A stretch of 54,953 nt of DNA from positions 1 to 54,953 of the forward strand of contig CAJCIQ010000121.1 of the NCBI GenBank assembly GCA_903970475.1. The letters are read 5' to 3'. Source of the stretch: Beijerinckiaceae bacterium. Its GTDB lineage: Bacteria > Bacteroidota > Bacteroidia > Chitinophagales > Chitinophagaceae. Every line of letters begins with the position of its first letter. Positions within the stretch are counted from its first letter, which is position 1. Positions 17,289 to 25,410 of this stretch are shown here, piece by piece. The position numbers were made by a program, and so were the translations under genes. The notes below the pieces were generated by a model that did no database searches, was not told the origin of the DNA, and saw only the letters and a list, made by a program, of their open reading frames with translations.

Positions 17289-17996
17289 ATGCTCAAATGC
17301 ATCATTGTCGATGATGAGCTGCACGCTATCGAACTATTGTCTATGCATATAGCCAAGGCCGGTTTTTTGGAATTGGTGGGGTCCGCCACAGATCCTGTTC
17401 TGGGCCTGGACATGGTTTCGGAGAAAGCGGCAGATGTTGTATTCCTTGACGTTCAAATGCCGGATATGTCCGGTATTGAGTTCATGCAACTACTTCATGG
17501 GAAGTGCAGGGTAGTCCTGGTGACGGCATATAAGGATTATGCTATACAAGGATTTGACAATAATATAGTGGATTATTTGCTGAAGCCGGTGACATTGCCC
17601 CGTTTCCTGCAAAGTGCCCGAAAATTACTTCCCCACGATAAGGTCCCGGCTCCCATAGAAAATGACTATATCTTAGTCAGTGCTGAAACCAAGGGAAAGC
17701 TGCTCAGGATTAATATTGAAGACATCGTTTATATGGAAGGGCAAAAGCAATACGTAAGTTTTTATACCCGTCAGGGTAAGCAGTGCCTGTCATTGATCAG
17801 CCTAAAGGAGCTCGAAACCCGGATGCCTGCCGGAAAATTCATGCGCGTGCACAAGTCTTTCATGCTGGCTATTCAATACATTTCCATGATACAGTACAAC
17901 ATGGTATACATGGAGGATTCCAATAAGGGCATACCCATCGGGGCCAGTTACAAGGATGCGTTTATGGCCAGGGTGAAGGATAAGATTATTACCTAA
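17289..17996 (+). CDS. LytTR-family response regulator
   Basis: 235 residues: receiver domain (1-115) with the acidic pair DDE at 8-10, phosphorylation Asp in VFLDVQMPDMSG (about 55) and Lys in LLKPVTLPRF. It is followed by a LytTR DNA-binding domain (about 130-232; INIEDIVYMEGQKQYVSFYT, RVHKSFMLA). It is the cognate partner of the kinase encoded immediately before it. Targets are not visible; direct repeats for LytTR binding were not found in the nearby promoters by eye. Confidence 0.92.
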   Translation: MLKCIIVDDELHAIELLSMHIAKAGFLELVGSATDPVLGLDMVSEKAADVVFLDVQMPDMSGIEFMQLLHGKCRVVLVTAYKDYAIQGFDNNIVDYLLKPVTLPRFLQSARKLLPHDKVPAPIENDYILVSAETKGKLLRINIEDIVYMEGQKQYVSFYTRQGKQCLSLISLKELETRMPAGKFMRVHKSFMLAIQYISMIQYNMVYMEDSNKGIPIGASYKDAFMARVKDKIIT

Positions 17997-18389
17997 CTAG
18001 AAAGTCTCCTGGGCTCCCAGGTACAACCCCACGGATTTTCCACCTGCACCTGCTTCGACTTCCAGCCGGGTACGAGTCTGTTTGTCCATCATGATGCGCA
18101 GTCCGCCGCCATAGCCGAGACGCATGTAGTTGAACAGGTAGATATGCTCCGCTTTGTCAGAAGTGGTCGTGCAGTTGGCAAACAATAAACCTCCCAGTAG
18201 GCCCGTGTTCATAGAAATGGGGAAACGATATTCTGTTTCCCCATACATCAGGTCTTCGCCCCTGAAGCGTCCGAAGGTATAGCCCCTGCCTGAGCGCCGC
18301 CTTTGGTCATAACCTAAAGCGGGTAGCAATAAGTAAGGGGTATTGCCGGTAAGGGCAAAGTTGCCGTAATACCAAAATGCCAGTATGTG
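17997..18389 (-). pseudogene. D15/Omp85-type outer-membrane barrel, C-terminal remnant
   Basis: Minus-strand reading gives HILAFWYYGNFAL, ALGYDQRRRSGRGYTFGRFR, YGETEYRFPI, GLLGGLLFAN and a final YLGAQETF. This is the last third of a BamA/TamA-like surface-antigen barrel. The family match begins at about 18389; upstream the frame stays open to 18659 but is antisense to another remnant and has no family resemblance. The signal peptide and N-terminal domains are absent. The protein, if made, would lack most of its barrel. Confidence 0.75.
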
Positions 18390-18698
18390 TCGATCGGTTT
18401 TGTCAACTACTTCCAGATGTTCTTGTCCACCAAAGCCTTCATCTCCTTGCGCAATGACCTGTTCAGTGATGTGCAGGGGCAGCAGACAGGTTTCAAAACC
18501 ACTTATATCAGCCATACCATAGGGGTGAACTACTTTTTCACCCCCTGGATTCAGGTTCGTCCTGAACTCAGGTATGACTGGAACACTACTTTCAATCCCA
18601 TTGGATCGAGTTTTGACAAGGTGGTTCCTTATGATGCCATTGGCATTCCTAAGGAGCATCAGCTCTTGTTTTCCATGGACATGATCGTACGATTCTAA
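18390..18698 (+). pseudogene. OmpL-like (BBP2) porin, C-terminal remnant
   Basis: Plus-strand reading from about 18390 gives IGFVNYFQMF, ISLRNDLFSDVQGQQTGFKT, HTIGVNYFFTPWIQVRPELR and a final MDMIVRF. This is the C-terminal end of the putative beta-barrel porin-2 (OmpL-like) family in Bacteroidota, normally over 400 residues. Nothing upstream resembles the family. It meets the D15 remnant on the opposite strand within a few bases, which looks like a rearrangement junction. Confidence 0.7.
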
Positions 18699-18728
18699 TA
18701 TCCGTACTCCGACGCTATATAAGAATCC

Positions 18729-18750
18729 AACCGGGCTTTCTAGCCCGGTT
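18729..18750 (+). terminator. Rho-independent-type terminator
   Basis: Nine-base stem AACCGGGCT/AGCCCGGTT with loop TTCT, followed by TT (TTTT at the end of the stem). It lies just after the porin remnant, so it probably was that gene's terminator. Confidence 0.7.
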
Positions 18751-18834
18751 TTACTATTTGTGCGGACCCGTCCAGGAGGTCCTGTCAGCCCGAATCACAT
18801 CGAGCTGGCCCTGTCGGGCGGGGTCCGTCTAGTG

Positions 18835-21471
18835 CTATTGTTTATGTCCGAGGGTGTCCACCGTCGGCAGTTCGCTACTGGTGGTGGCTGTATCACAGTC
18901 GCTCCTATCCCGGTGGATGAATTTCCTGTAATCCAGGGCGGCAGAATCACCGTTGAAAAAGTAGAGGTTCCGGTGTAATTCGTTGCGGGGATTGTTCATA
19001 ATGGATTCCACGGCGGATTCCAGGTTGTCCATGCTTTTTTCGGAGAGTACCCAATTCATAGGAACGGCACTGCTGGAGGCATCCAGGGGAACGCTGATAA
19101 ATCGCCCTTTGAGGGTATCGGTTACATATTTTCGGAGCAGCACGCTGTAGGTATCAGAGTTGCCTGCACGGGTGTTGTATATACCACTGAATATGGACTG
19201 GATCTCATTAAGGAAGGTGATGGATGAAAAACTAGTGTCCGTCCCGAATTTTAGTTGGAGGATATAGGGACGAATATGATGAAGGCGAAGGTTGTTTCTC
19301 ATGACTTCCAGTAATTCGAGCATGGTTTTGGAGCCGGTGTTCTCCACATAGCCTCCATCTACATAATGGAAGGTGCGGTGATCGTTTTGCCGGATGGCTC
19401 CTGAAGGGGATACCAGGGGGAACCTGCTGGAAAAATTGACTGCCGTGCTGTAATTGATGCCGCCCCTGATCTTGTTTTCCAATAAATCCCGGTTGCTTGA
19501 AAAAAGGAAGCCATCGGGTTTGACATTGGTTACGAAACATTGCAACCCGCTTTCTACCTCGGTGGTATTGATAAACCAGATAGGCGCCAGGGGATTGGCT
19601 GTATAGGTTCTCATAAAATCATCTGAATAGGTATTGTCATCCGTGGCTTTATGGAACAGGTCGTCATAATCATTTTCCCAGGCTTTTTCCAAGGCTACCG
19701 CTCTATCCAGGTTATTGAAATGCTGGGGCCAGAAATTTCCCAATATATCCCCATAAAACATTTTGGAAAGGACGGGGGACAGTTGATCCTTACTAAAGAA
19801 CTCCCGGGTGGCGTTGCGATGGTATCTTTTTTCATAGGCCATGGAAGAGTCCATCTGCAAATAATTCTGCGCATTAAAAAAGCTTACGCCTACAGATCCG
19901 CCGGAAACGGAGGAAAAAGCATAGATGTCATTTTTGAAGTCTGGAAATTTATCCGCCAAAGCGGCTAGTAACATGGCTGTAAAAGCGCCTGTCCTGAGGG
20001 CCCCGCCTTCTGCGGTAACGAAAATGACAGGGTATACATGGCCGGTGTCATATACCCATTTCCCACCTTGCTGAGTGGAATCTTTGTAGGACCAGTGCGT
20101 GCTATGAACGGAATCGGCGGCATGGTGGGCCATCCAGAGCCCGAAATGCTGATCCAGGTTCAGCCGGGTATCGTTTAAGTAATATTGGTTATAGCGCACC
20201 GGATGATCCATGTCTATGAAAGAAACGAACAGCAGCCATATAAACAAAAACCAGCGGACACTGAACGGCAGCCGGCGCTTGTACCTCCAATCGATATAGA
20301 GCAGGCCCGTATACAACCCTTGCCAGCAACCAAAGGCCACGCAGACCAATCCCGGAGCGCCAAGGAAGGCGGGGGTAATGATCCAGTTTAAGGTAATAAG
20401 CAGAAAAACGAGGGCAGAACTGATACTGATGACTTTGATCTGTTTGTGCAGGGTTTTGTAAAAGCTGGGATTGTTCTTGTAGATCCAGCGATAGGAACCG
20501 GCTTCATTGGATACATAGGTATAAGGCGTCTTCGTAAAATCGGGCTCAAACTCATCAGCGTAGTGCACCGGAGGCCGGAAATCATAGGGCGCCCTTTCCT
20601 GGGGGAGTATCATTTCGTCCGGAAACCTTTCCAGGGGAAGCGTTTTGGCTATCGCGGTGTATTTGGCATAAGCATCATAAAGCTCTTTAGCTTCCAAAGA
20701 ATTTTTCAGGTAAAAGGATTCTTTGCGTATGGTAAAAATGTAATCATTGTAGATGCCATACAGCTTATTGAGCCAAATCGCTTCTTCCGGGGGCAATTTT
20801 AGGAAAGAGGACCAGCCTTTCCAGGAGCTGCTGCTGGTAAATCGATTTATCCAGCTTCTGTCCAGATAAAAAACGGATAGCCCCTTGGCAGAAAGGATGA
20901 GCAGGATCATCAGGATGGCGAAAGGCCATAGGATATATATGTTCCAATTCTGGATGGCTATATTATTCAATGTGACTACGATGACACTCAGTAGCACCAC
21001 GAAATAAGGCATGAGCAGATACCAGAGGGAAAAGAACTTCTGGAGCTGCTTACGGTAGCATACCCTGGGGCCGCTCAGGCTTTTTCCTGAATTATCGGAA
21101 ATATAGATTTTATAACGCGCCCCAAATTCGGCCAGGATGGCCCAGCCTGCAACACCCACCAGTAGGGAAAGCAAGGAGGTGAACTTGAATTTGGACAGGT
21201 CTTCAACCACCAGCAGTATCACATCCTTGCCTTGAGGGAGCAGCACGAAAATGATAAAGGAAACGACATTGAATAAAAAGAAAACCCGGGTGGGTTTGAA
21301 CACTTCCAGAATATCGGTCATTCGTTCCTGGTCGGAAATGCTGTCTTCATATTTCTGGGTATCGGGATTGTAATGACCCCTGGATATGAATCGCAACTTG
21401 GTCAGCTCTGAACCGACTAAGGAGAATATTCCAAACAGGACATGGTACACATATTTCAATATTTCTTTCAT
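18835..21471 (-). CDS. Membrane-anchored patatin-like phospholipase
   Basis: 878 residues. The N-terminal 240 residues carry about five hydrophobic segments, a long soluble stretch follows, then a second membrane cluster near 345-420, and finally a patatin domain. The patatin motifs are the oxyanion-hole sequence EGGALRTGAF (about 485-495), the nucleophile GxSxG in SSVSGGSVG (about 520-528) and the catalytic Asp in VDGGYVENTG (about 703-712). Such Ser-Asp dyad enzymes hydrolyse acyl chains from phospholipids. The joining to two membrane clusters is unusual: bacterial patatins are usually soluble, secreted or fused to a barrel. The topology would decide whether the catalytic domain is cytoplasmic or periplasmic. 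The gene stands alone with about 150 bases to the amidohydrolase upstream. Confidence 0.85.
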   Translation of the reverse strand: MKEILKYVYHVLFGIFSLVGSELTKLRFISRGHYNPDTQKYEDSISDQERMTDILEVFKPTRVFFLFNVVSFIIFVLLPQGKDVILLVVEDLSKFKFTSLLSLLVGVAGWAILAEFGARYKIYISDNSGKSLSGPRVCYRKQLQKFFSLWYLLMPYFVVLLSVIVVTLNNIAIQNWNIYILWPFAILMILLILSAKGLSVFYLDRSWINRFTSSSSWKGWSSFLKLPPEEAIWLNKLYGIYNDYIFTIRKESFYLKNSLEAKELYDAYAKYTAIAKTLPLERFPDEMILPQERAPYDFRPPVHYADEFEPDFTKTPYTYVSNEAGSYRWIYKNNPSFYKTLHKQIKVISISSALVFLLITLNWIITPAFLGAPGLVCVAFGCWQGLYTGLLYIDWRYKRRLPFSVRWFLFIWLLFVSFIDMDHPVRYNQYYLNDTRLNLDQHFGLWMAHHAADSVHSTHWSYKDSTQQGGKWVYDTGHVYPVIFVTAEGGALRTGAFTAMLLAALADKFPDFKNDIYAFSSVSGGSVGVSFFNAQNYLQMDSSMAYEKRYHRNATREFFSKDQLSPVLSKMFYGDILGNFWPQHFNNLDRAVALEKAWENDYDDLFHKATDDNTYSDDFMRTYTANPLAPIWFINTTEVESGLQCFVTNVKPDGFLFSSNRDLLENKIRGGINYSTAVNFSSRFPLVSPSGAIRQNDHRTFHYVDGGYVENTGSKTMLELLEVMRNNLRLHHIRPYILQLKFGTDTSFSSITFLNEIQSIFSGIYNTRAGNSDTYSVLLRKYVTDTLKGRFISVPLDASSSAVPMNWVLSEKSMDNLESAVESIMNNPRNELHRNLYFFNGDSAALDYRKFIHRDRSDCDTATTSSELPTVDTLGHKQ

Positions 21472-21617
21472 AGTAGCCTCCGTTGTTTGCAGGGTAGCCG
21501 TGCTGACCCGGTTTTGGTTCCCTGTCTCTCAGGAGAACGGAAGGCTTAATGTATTTAAATTAACCAGGAAATGCTAAAGTGTTTTTACGGTTTTTTGAAT
21601 GGCTTTGCGTAAAAACG

Positions 21618-23267
21618 TTATTGGGCGGAGTATACTTTTTGGCCGGCAGACCAGGTAGACAGCACCTTTGTTTTAAGCACATCTTCGCTGGAAACATCCA
21701 TGAGGTCCTGGTCCAGGATGATGAAGTCTGCCCATTTCCCTACCTCCAGACTGCCTATTTCTTTTTCCTCAAATTCTGACCTGGCGGCCCATATGGTCAT
21801 TCCCTGTATGGCTTCCTGGCGGCTCAGGGCGTTTTCTTTTTGAAATCCTCCAGGGGGGAAGCCCTTGGCGTCAACCCTGAAGACGGCGGCTAGAAAGGTT
21901 TTGAATGGACTGATGTCTTCTACAGGGAAGTCCGTGCCCAGGGGCATCCATCCGTTCTGGCTTAATAGCTGGTGGTAGGCATAGGCCGTTTTTATACGTT
22001 CCGTACCCAACCTTTCCGCTACCCAGTACATATCACTGGTGGCATGGGTGGGTTGAACAGAAGGGATAATGGAGTACTGCCCGAACAAGTCAATGTCTTC
22101 AGGAGCCAACACCTGGGCGTGCTCTATCCTCCAGCGCCGGTCATTGGTTCCGCCCAGGACCTTTCCATAGGCTGTAAGGATAACCCGGTTACCGGAATCC
22201 CCAATGGCGTGGGTGCATAGCTGAAAGTCTGTATGGATCAGGGCCTGGGCGAGGCTGTCGTAATGGGCTATGGGATGCAGGAGGTAGCCCGTCCATGCTG
22301 GTTTATCGGAATAAGGCGCCAGCAGGCAGGCGCCTCTGCTTCCCAGCGCCCCATCGGCATACGTTTTTATGCCCCGCACAAATAGCCGGTCTGTATGATA
22401 GGGGCCTTTGGGGATCCAATAGGCCAAATTGGCCGGATTGTCCATGATCAGGGCATATACCCTCATTTTTATTTTTCCGCTCTTTTGGAGGCTGTCATAG
22501 GCCTGGATCTGATCTGTATTGATGCCACAATCTGCCACGCAGGTCAGCCCTTGTGCAAAGCAGTTCTTTTGGGCGGCCAGGCCCCAGGCAACTTCGTCCG
22601 CCGGACTGGGTTTGGGAAATTTAACGGCAACGAGTCTCCAGGCATTGTCAATGAGAATACCTGTCAGCTTTCCTTGTTCCGTTTCAACCTTCCCTCCGGG
22701 CAACGTTTGTCCCGGATGAATGCCGGCGATCTCCAGGGCCTTATCGTTGGCCATCATGGCATGGCCGTCCACCCGCATCAAAGTAACGGGTGTATTTGGA
22801 AATGCCTGGGATAGGAGGGTGTTGTTGGGGAAGGCTTTTCCGGTAAACTTATTTTGATCCCAGCCTGTTCCAAATATCCATGGGGTCCCCGGGTGCCCGG
22901 TGGCAAATTTCTTTGTTCTTTCTACTACTTCTTCTATAGAGGTGGAACCAAACAGGTCTACCGAAAACAGGCTCTGTCCATATTCCCCAAAATGGGAATG
23001 GGCGTCTATGAATCCTGGATACACCGCTTTTCCGCCTGCATCGATTACCTGAGCGGAACTATAGTGCACCAGGATGTCGGAGTCGGTTCCAATTGCCAAA
23101 ATCTTTCCATCCTTCACGGCAAAGGCTTCCTCCTCCGAGAAAACGCTGTCCACGGTATACACCTTGCCATGGTGTACAATCAGGTCGGCAGATTGTTTGG
23201 AGGAACATGCAGAAAGAAAACCTATCAAGGAAGAAAAAAGCAAAGGGTTTCGAAACGATCCAAGCAT
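21618..23267 (-). CDS. Amidohydrolase lipoprotein (YtcJ-like, Amidohydro_3)
   Basis: 549 residues with a lipoprotein signal (FLSACSSKQ; Cys about 21), so the enzyme is membrane-anchored in the cell envelope. Family marks: ADLIVHHGKVYTVDS at the start, PGFIDAHSHFGEYG (metal His pair, about 90-92), ADGALGSRGA, CTHAIGDSGNR (metal His), RIEHAQVL and PLGTDFPVE (metal Asp). The late block EIGSLEVGKWADFIILD is typical. It likely hydrolyses an N-acyl or cyclic amide substrate, which cannot be specified. The gene is divergent from the hypothetical gene at 23328 with 60 bases between starts. Confidence 0.9.
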   Translation of the reverse strand: MLGSFRNPLLFSSLIGFLSACSSKQSADLIVHHGKVYTVDSVFSEEEAFAVKDGKILAIGTDSDILVHYSSAQVIDAGGKAVYPGFIDAHSHFGEYGQSLFSVDLFGSTSIEEVVERTKKFATGHPGTPWIFGTGWDQNKFTGKAFPNNTLLSQAFPNTPVTLMRVDGHAMMANDKALEIAGIHPGQTLPGGKVETEQGKLTGILIDNAWRLVAVKFPKPSPADEVAWGLAAQKNCFAQGLTCVADCGINTDQIQAYDSLQKSGKIKMRVYALIMDNPANLAYWIPKGPYHTDRLFVRGIKTYADGALGSRGACLLAPYSDKPAWTGYLLHPIAHYDSLAQALIHTDFQLCTHAIGDSGNRVILTAYGKVLGGTNDRRWRIEHAQVLAPEDIDLFGQYSIIPSVQPTHATSDMYWVAERLGTERIKTAYAYHQLLSQNGWMPLGTDFPVEDISPFKTFLAAVFRVDAKGFPPGGFQKENALSRQEAIQGMTIWAARSEFEEKEIGSLEVGKWADFIILDQDLMDVSSEDVLKTKVLSTWSAGQKVYSAQ

Positions 23268-23327
23268 ACGGCAGTAGTTAGGTATTCAAAGTAAGAAAAT
23301 GTATTTTCCGTTTCAAAACTACGCTTC

Positions 23328-24032
23328 ATGAATGACAAACTTGCACGTCAGGTAAAGATACTTCAGTGGTACGCCGTCATCTTAACCCTGGTTGTCTTAG
23401 TGCTGGCCATCTATGTTATTAAGTCAGGCCGTAAAGGTACGGTGGACGTCCTGACGGCGCACCGCATCAATATCGTAGAACCTGATGGGTCGCTGAAATT
23501 GGTCATCAGCAATGCTGCCCAACAGCACCCGGGGGCCGTAGAAGGAAAGGAAATGTCACCAAGGCGGCGTTCAGCCGGCCTGATCTTTTTTAATGACGAT
23601 GGCACAGAATGCGGGGGTCTTGGGTATGAGGGGAACAAAAATGCGGCTTCATTTGAGTTGTCAACTGATCAATATAGGAATGACCAGATCATGCAAATGC
23701 AGTATGATGAAGACAGCATAGGTGGGGTCAGATCCAGGTCATATGGGGTTAGGATGTGGGATAGGAGAGACGATTTGAATCTGAAATACCTCATTGGGCT
23801 GACCGACTCATTGGCTCAGGTACATGATTCCATAGCGGTGGCTAAAGCCTACGCAGCCCTTAGGGCGAAGCGTCCCACCGTGGAAAGGTTGTATTTAGGT
23901 AAAACACGGGACAAGGAGGTAGGTTTGTTCATCAGAGACGCAGCTGGCCGTACACGCATACGCATAGGCGTGGATAGCCTGGGCCAGGTCATCTGGGAAA
24001 AGCTGGATACAAGCGGGTCCGTCCAGCGCTAG
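23328..24032 (+). CDS. Membrane-anchored protein of unknown function
   Basis: 234 residues: a short cytoplasmic start, one transmembrane helix (about 14-32, VILTLVVLVLAIYVI) and a soluble, beta-rich periplasmic domain. Two similar motifs, HRINIVEPDGSLKLVIS (about 46-62) and GLFIRDAAGRTRIRIGV (about 203-219), look like related beta-hairpins at both ends of the domain. I recognise it only as a conserved-looking Bacteroidota protein, with no assignable activity. It is divergent from the amidohydrolase and convergent with the Gfo/Idh remnant. Confidence 0.65.
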   Translation: MNDKLARQVKILQWYAVILTLVVLVLAIYVIKSGRKGTVDVLTAHRINIVEPDGSLKLVISNAAQQHPGAVEGKEMSPRRRSAGLIFFNDDGTECGGLGYEGNKNAASFELSTDQYRNDQIMQMQYDEDSIGGVRSRSYGVRMWDRRDDLNLKYLIGLTDSLAQVHDSIAVAKAYAALRAKRPTVERLYLGKTRDKEVGLFIRDAAGRTRIRIGVDSLGQVIWEKLDTSGSVQR

Positions 24033-24074
24033 CCGATATCCCTGTGTGGCAGAGTCACCCTTGCAGCGCTGCCC

Positions 24075-24305
24075 TTAGATTATCCGTACGTGCTTGCCCC
24101 ACCGGAGGGCTTCGCCTGCCATATCCAGGTTGTCCCTGGAAGGAGAGGAAATGAAGACGAGCTGGATCGTTTCGTCGTTCATAATTTCATCTGTGTTGGA
24201 GATGATTTCTGCATCAGGATATTGGACTTTTAGTTCGGATAGTCTCTCGGCGTCTTGAACCTTCCTGCCCGAAGCGATCAGTCCTATTCGTTTAAAGATG
24301 GACAT
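24075..24305 (-). pseudogene. Gfo/Idh/MocA oxidoreductase, truncated N-terminal remnant
   Basis: 76 residues. The part YPDAEIISNTDEIMNDETIQ, LVFISSP and GEALRWGKHVRII matches strands and helices of the NAD(P)-binding Rossmann domain of Gfo/Idh/MocA proteins, normally over 330 residues. The nucleotide-binding GxGxxA loop is not present and the frame stops right after the GKHV motif, so the catalytic domain is missing. A LacI-like operator lies about 50 bases upstream of its start, so it was probably part of the sugar-responsive unit of the adjacent LacI gene before truncation. Confidence 0.65.
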
Positions 24306-24353
24306 AAGACTAACATTTTAACTTATAAATGCTCCACACAAAGGTACGAAAAA

Positions 24354-24369
24354 GGTTAATCGATTAAAC
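24354..24369. promoter_or_regulatory. Candidate LacI-family operator
   Basis: GGTTAATCGATTAAAC with a perfect 12-base palindrome TTAATCGATTAA (24356-24367). It lies between the LacI gene and the Gfo/Idh remnant. The central CG with AT-rich symmetric arms is the usual LacI/PurR operator form. Confidence 0.6.
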
Positions 24370-24381
24370 ATAGGCAGCCTC

Positions 24382-25392
24382 TCAGGTGGATGCACGCAGG
24401 ACCAGCTCCGCAGGAAGCTGGATCTGAGACAGTTGGGTATTGTTTTTCTCCATATTATCCAGCAAAACTTGTATGGCTAACCGACCCATTTCAGGCAGGG
24501 GCTGCCGTAAATAGGAGATGGGAGCGTAAAACAGGTCCAGGGATTCCACCTCATCGAAGGTGAGAATGGCCAGATCCTTGGGTACTTTATAGCCCAGCGC
24601 GTGGATATGCTTCACCGTCAGGTCTGCAAGCGTATTGGATCCCATCAGGAGCGCATCCATACGGGGAACCAATCCCAGTAGTTGATCCACCACCTCAGGA
24701 ATAGCGGTCTTGGCCTGCTTGAGGCTGATCTCTTTGACCCAATCCGGATGGGGGGCAATACCGCGGTCTTTGAGGGCGCCCTCATAGCCATAGCGCCTTT
24801 CCTTGAGGTGAAACAATCCTGTTTCATGGGTAACCATGCCTATGCGGGTATATCCCTTGTCCAACAAATGGGAAACGGCTTCATAGGCAGCCCTGTAATT
24901 GTCCAGGGCTACATAGTTGGTCTCCAGAGCGGGGAAGTACCGGTCTATGAGGACAAAGGGAATTTCTCTTCGCTGGAGGTAAGCCAATTGTTCTTCGGCC
25001 CCCTCTGAAGGAGCGATGATCAATCCATCCACCTGCCGGTTGATAAAGGTATCGGCCAACTGTGCTGATTTATGGGCGCTCTCATCGGAACTGCCAAATA
25101 AGACGGTATACTTTGAATTATCTGCTTCTTCCTGGATGATACGGGCAATGTTGGAGAAAAAGGGATTGGATATGTCGGAGACGATCAGGCCTATGGTCAG
25201 GCTCTTGGCCGTCTTTAGGCTTTTGGCGAGCTGATTGGGGCGGTAATCCAATTCTTTTGCGGTATCCTTGATCTTTTGGGCCAGTTCTTTATTGATCCGG
25301 TTGACCTTTTGATTGTTCAGCACGTAGGATACCAAAGCCGTGGAAACGCCAACCTTCTGCGCAATATCTTTCAAGGAAACCCTTCTAGTCAT
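24382..25392 (-). CDS. LacI family transcriptional regulator
   Basis: 336 residues. The N-terminal HTH and hinge read MTRRVSLKDIAQKVGVSTAL followed by VSYVLNN and PNQLAKSLKT; the rest is the periplasmic-binding-protein-like effector domain (LTIGLIVSDISNPFF, FTFDEVESLD-type block near 260). It starts 18 bases after the GH28 gene on the same strand, so the two form a unit. Likely effector: an oligosaccharide or sugar acid released from the GH28 substrate. The operator-like palindrome at 24354-24369 is a good candidate target. Confidence 0.93.
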   Translation of the reverse strand: MTRRVSLKDIAQKVGVSTALVSYVLNNQKVNRINKELAQKIKDTAKELDYRPNQLAKSLKTAKSLTIGLIVSDISNPFFSNIARIIQEEADNSKYTVLFGSSDESAHKSAQLADTFINRQVDGLIIAPSEGAEEQLAYLQRREIPFVLIDRYFPALETNYVALDNYRAAYEAVSHLLDKGYTRIGMVTHETGLFHLKERRYGYEGALKDRGIAPHPDWVKEISLKQAKTAIPEVVDQLLGLVPRMDALLMGSNTLADLTVKHIHALGYKVPKDLAILTFDEVESLDLFYAPISYLRQPLPEMGRLAIQVLLDNMEKNNTQLSQIQLPAELVLRAST

Positions 25393-25410
25393 TGGAATAA
25401 ATGTACCAAA

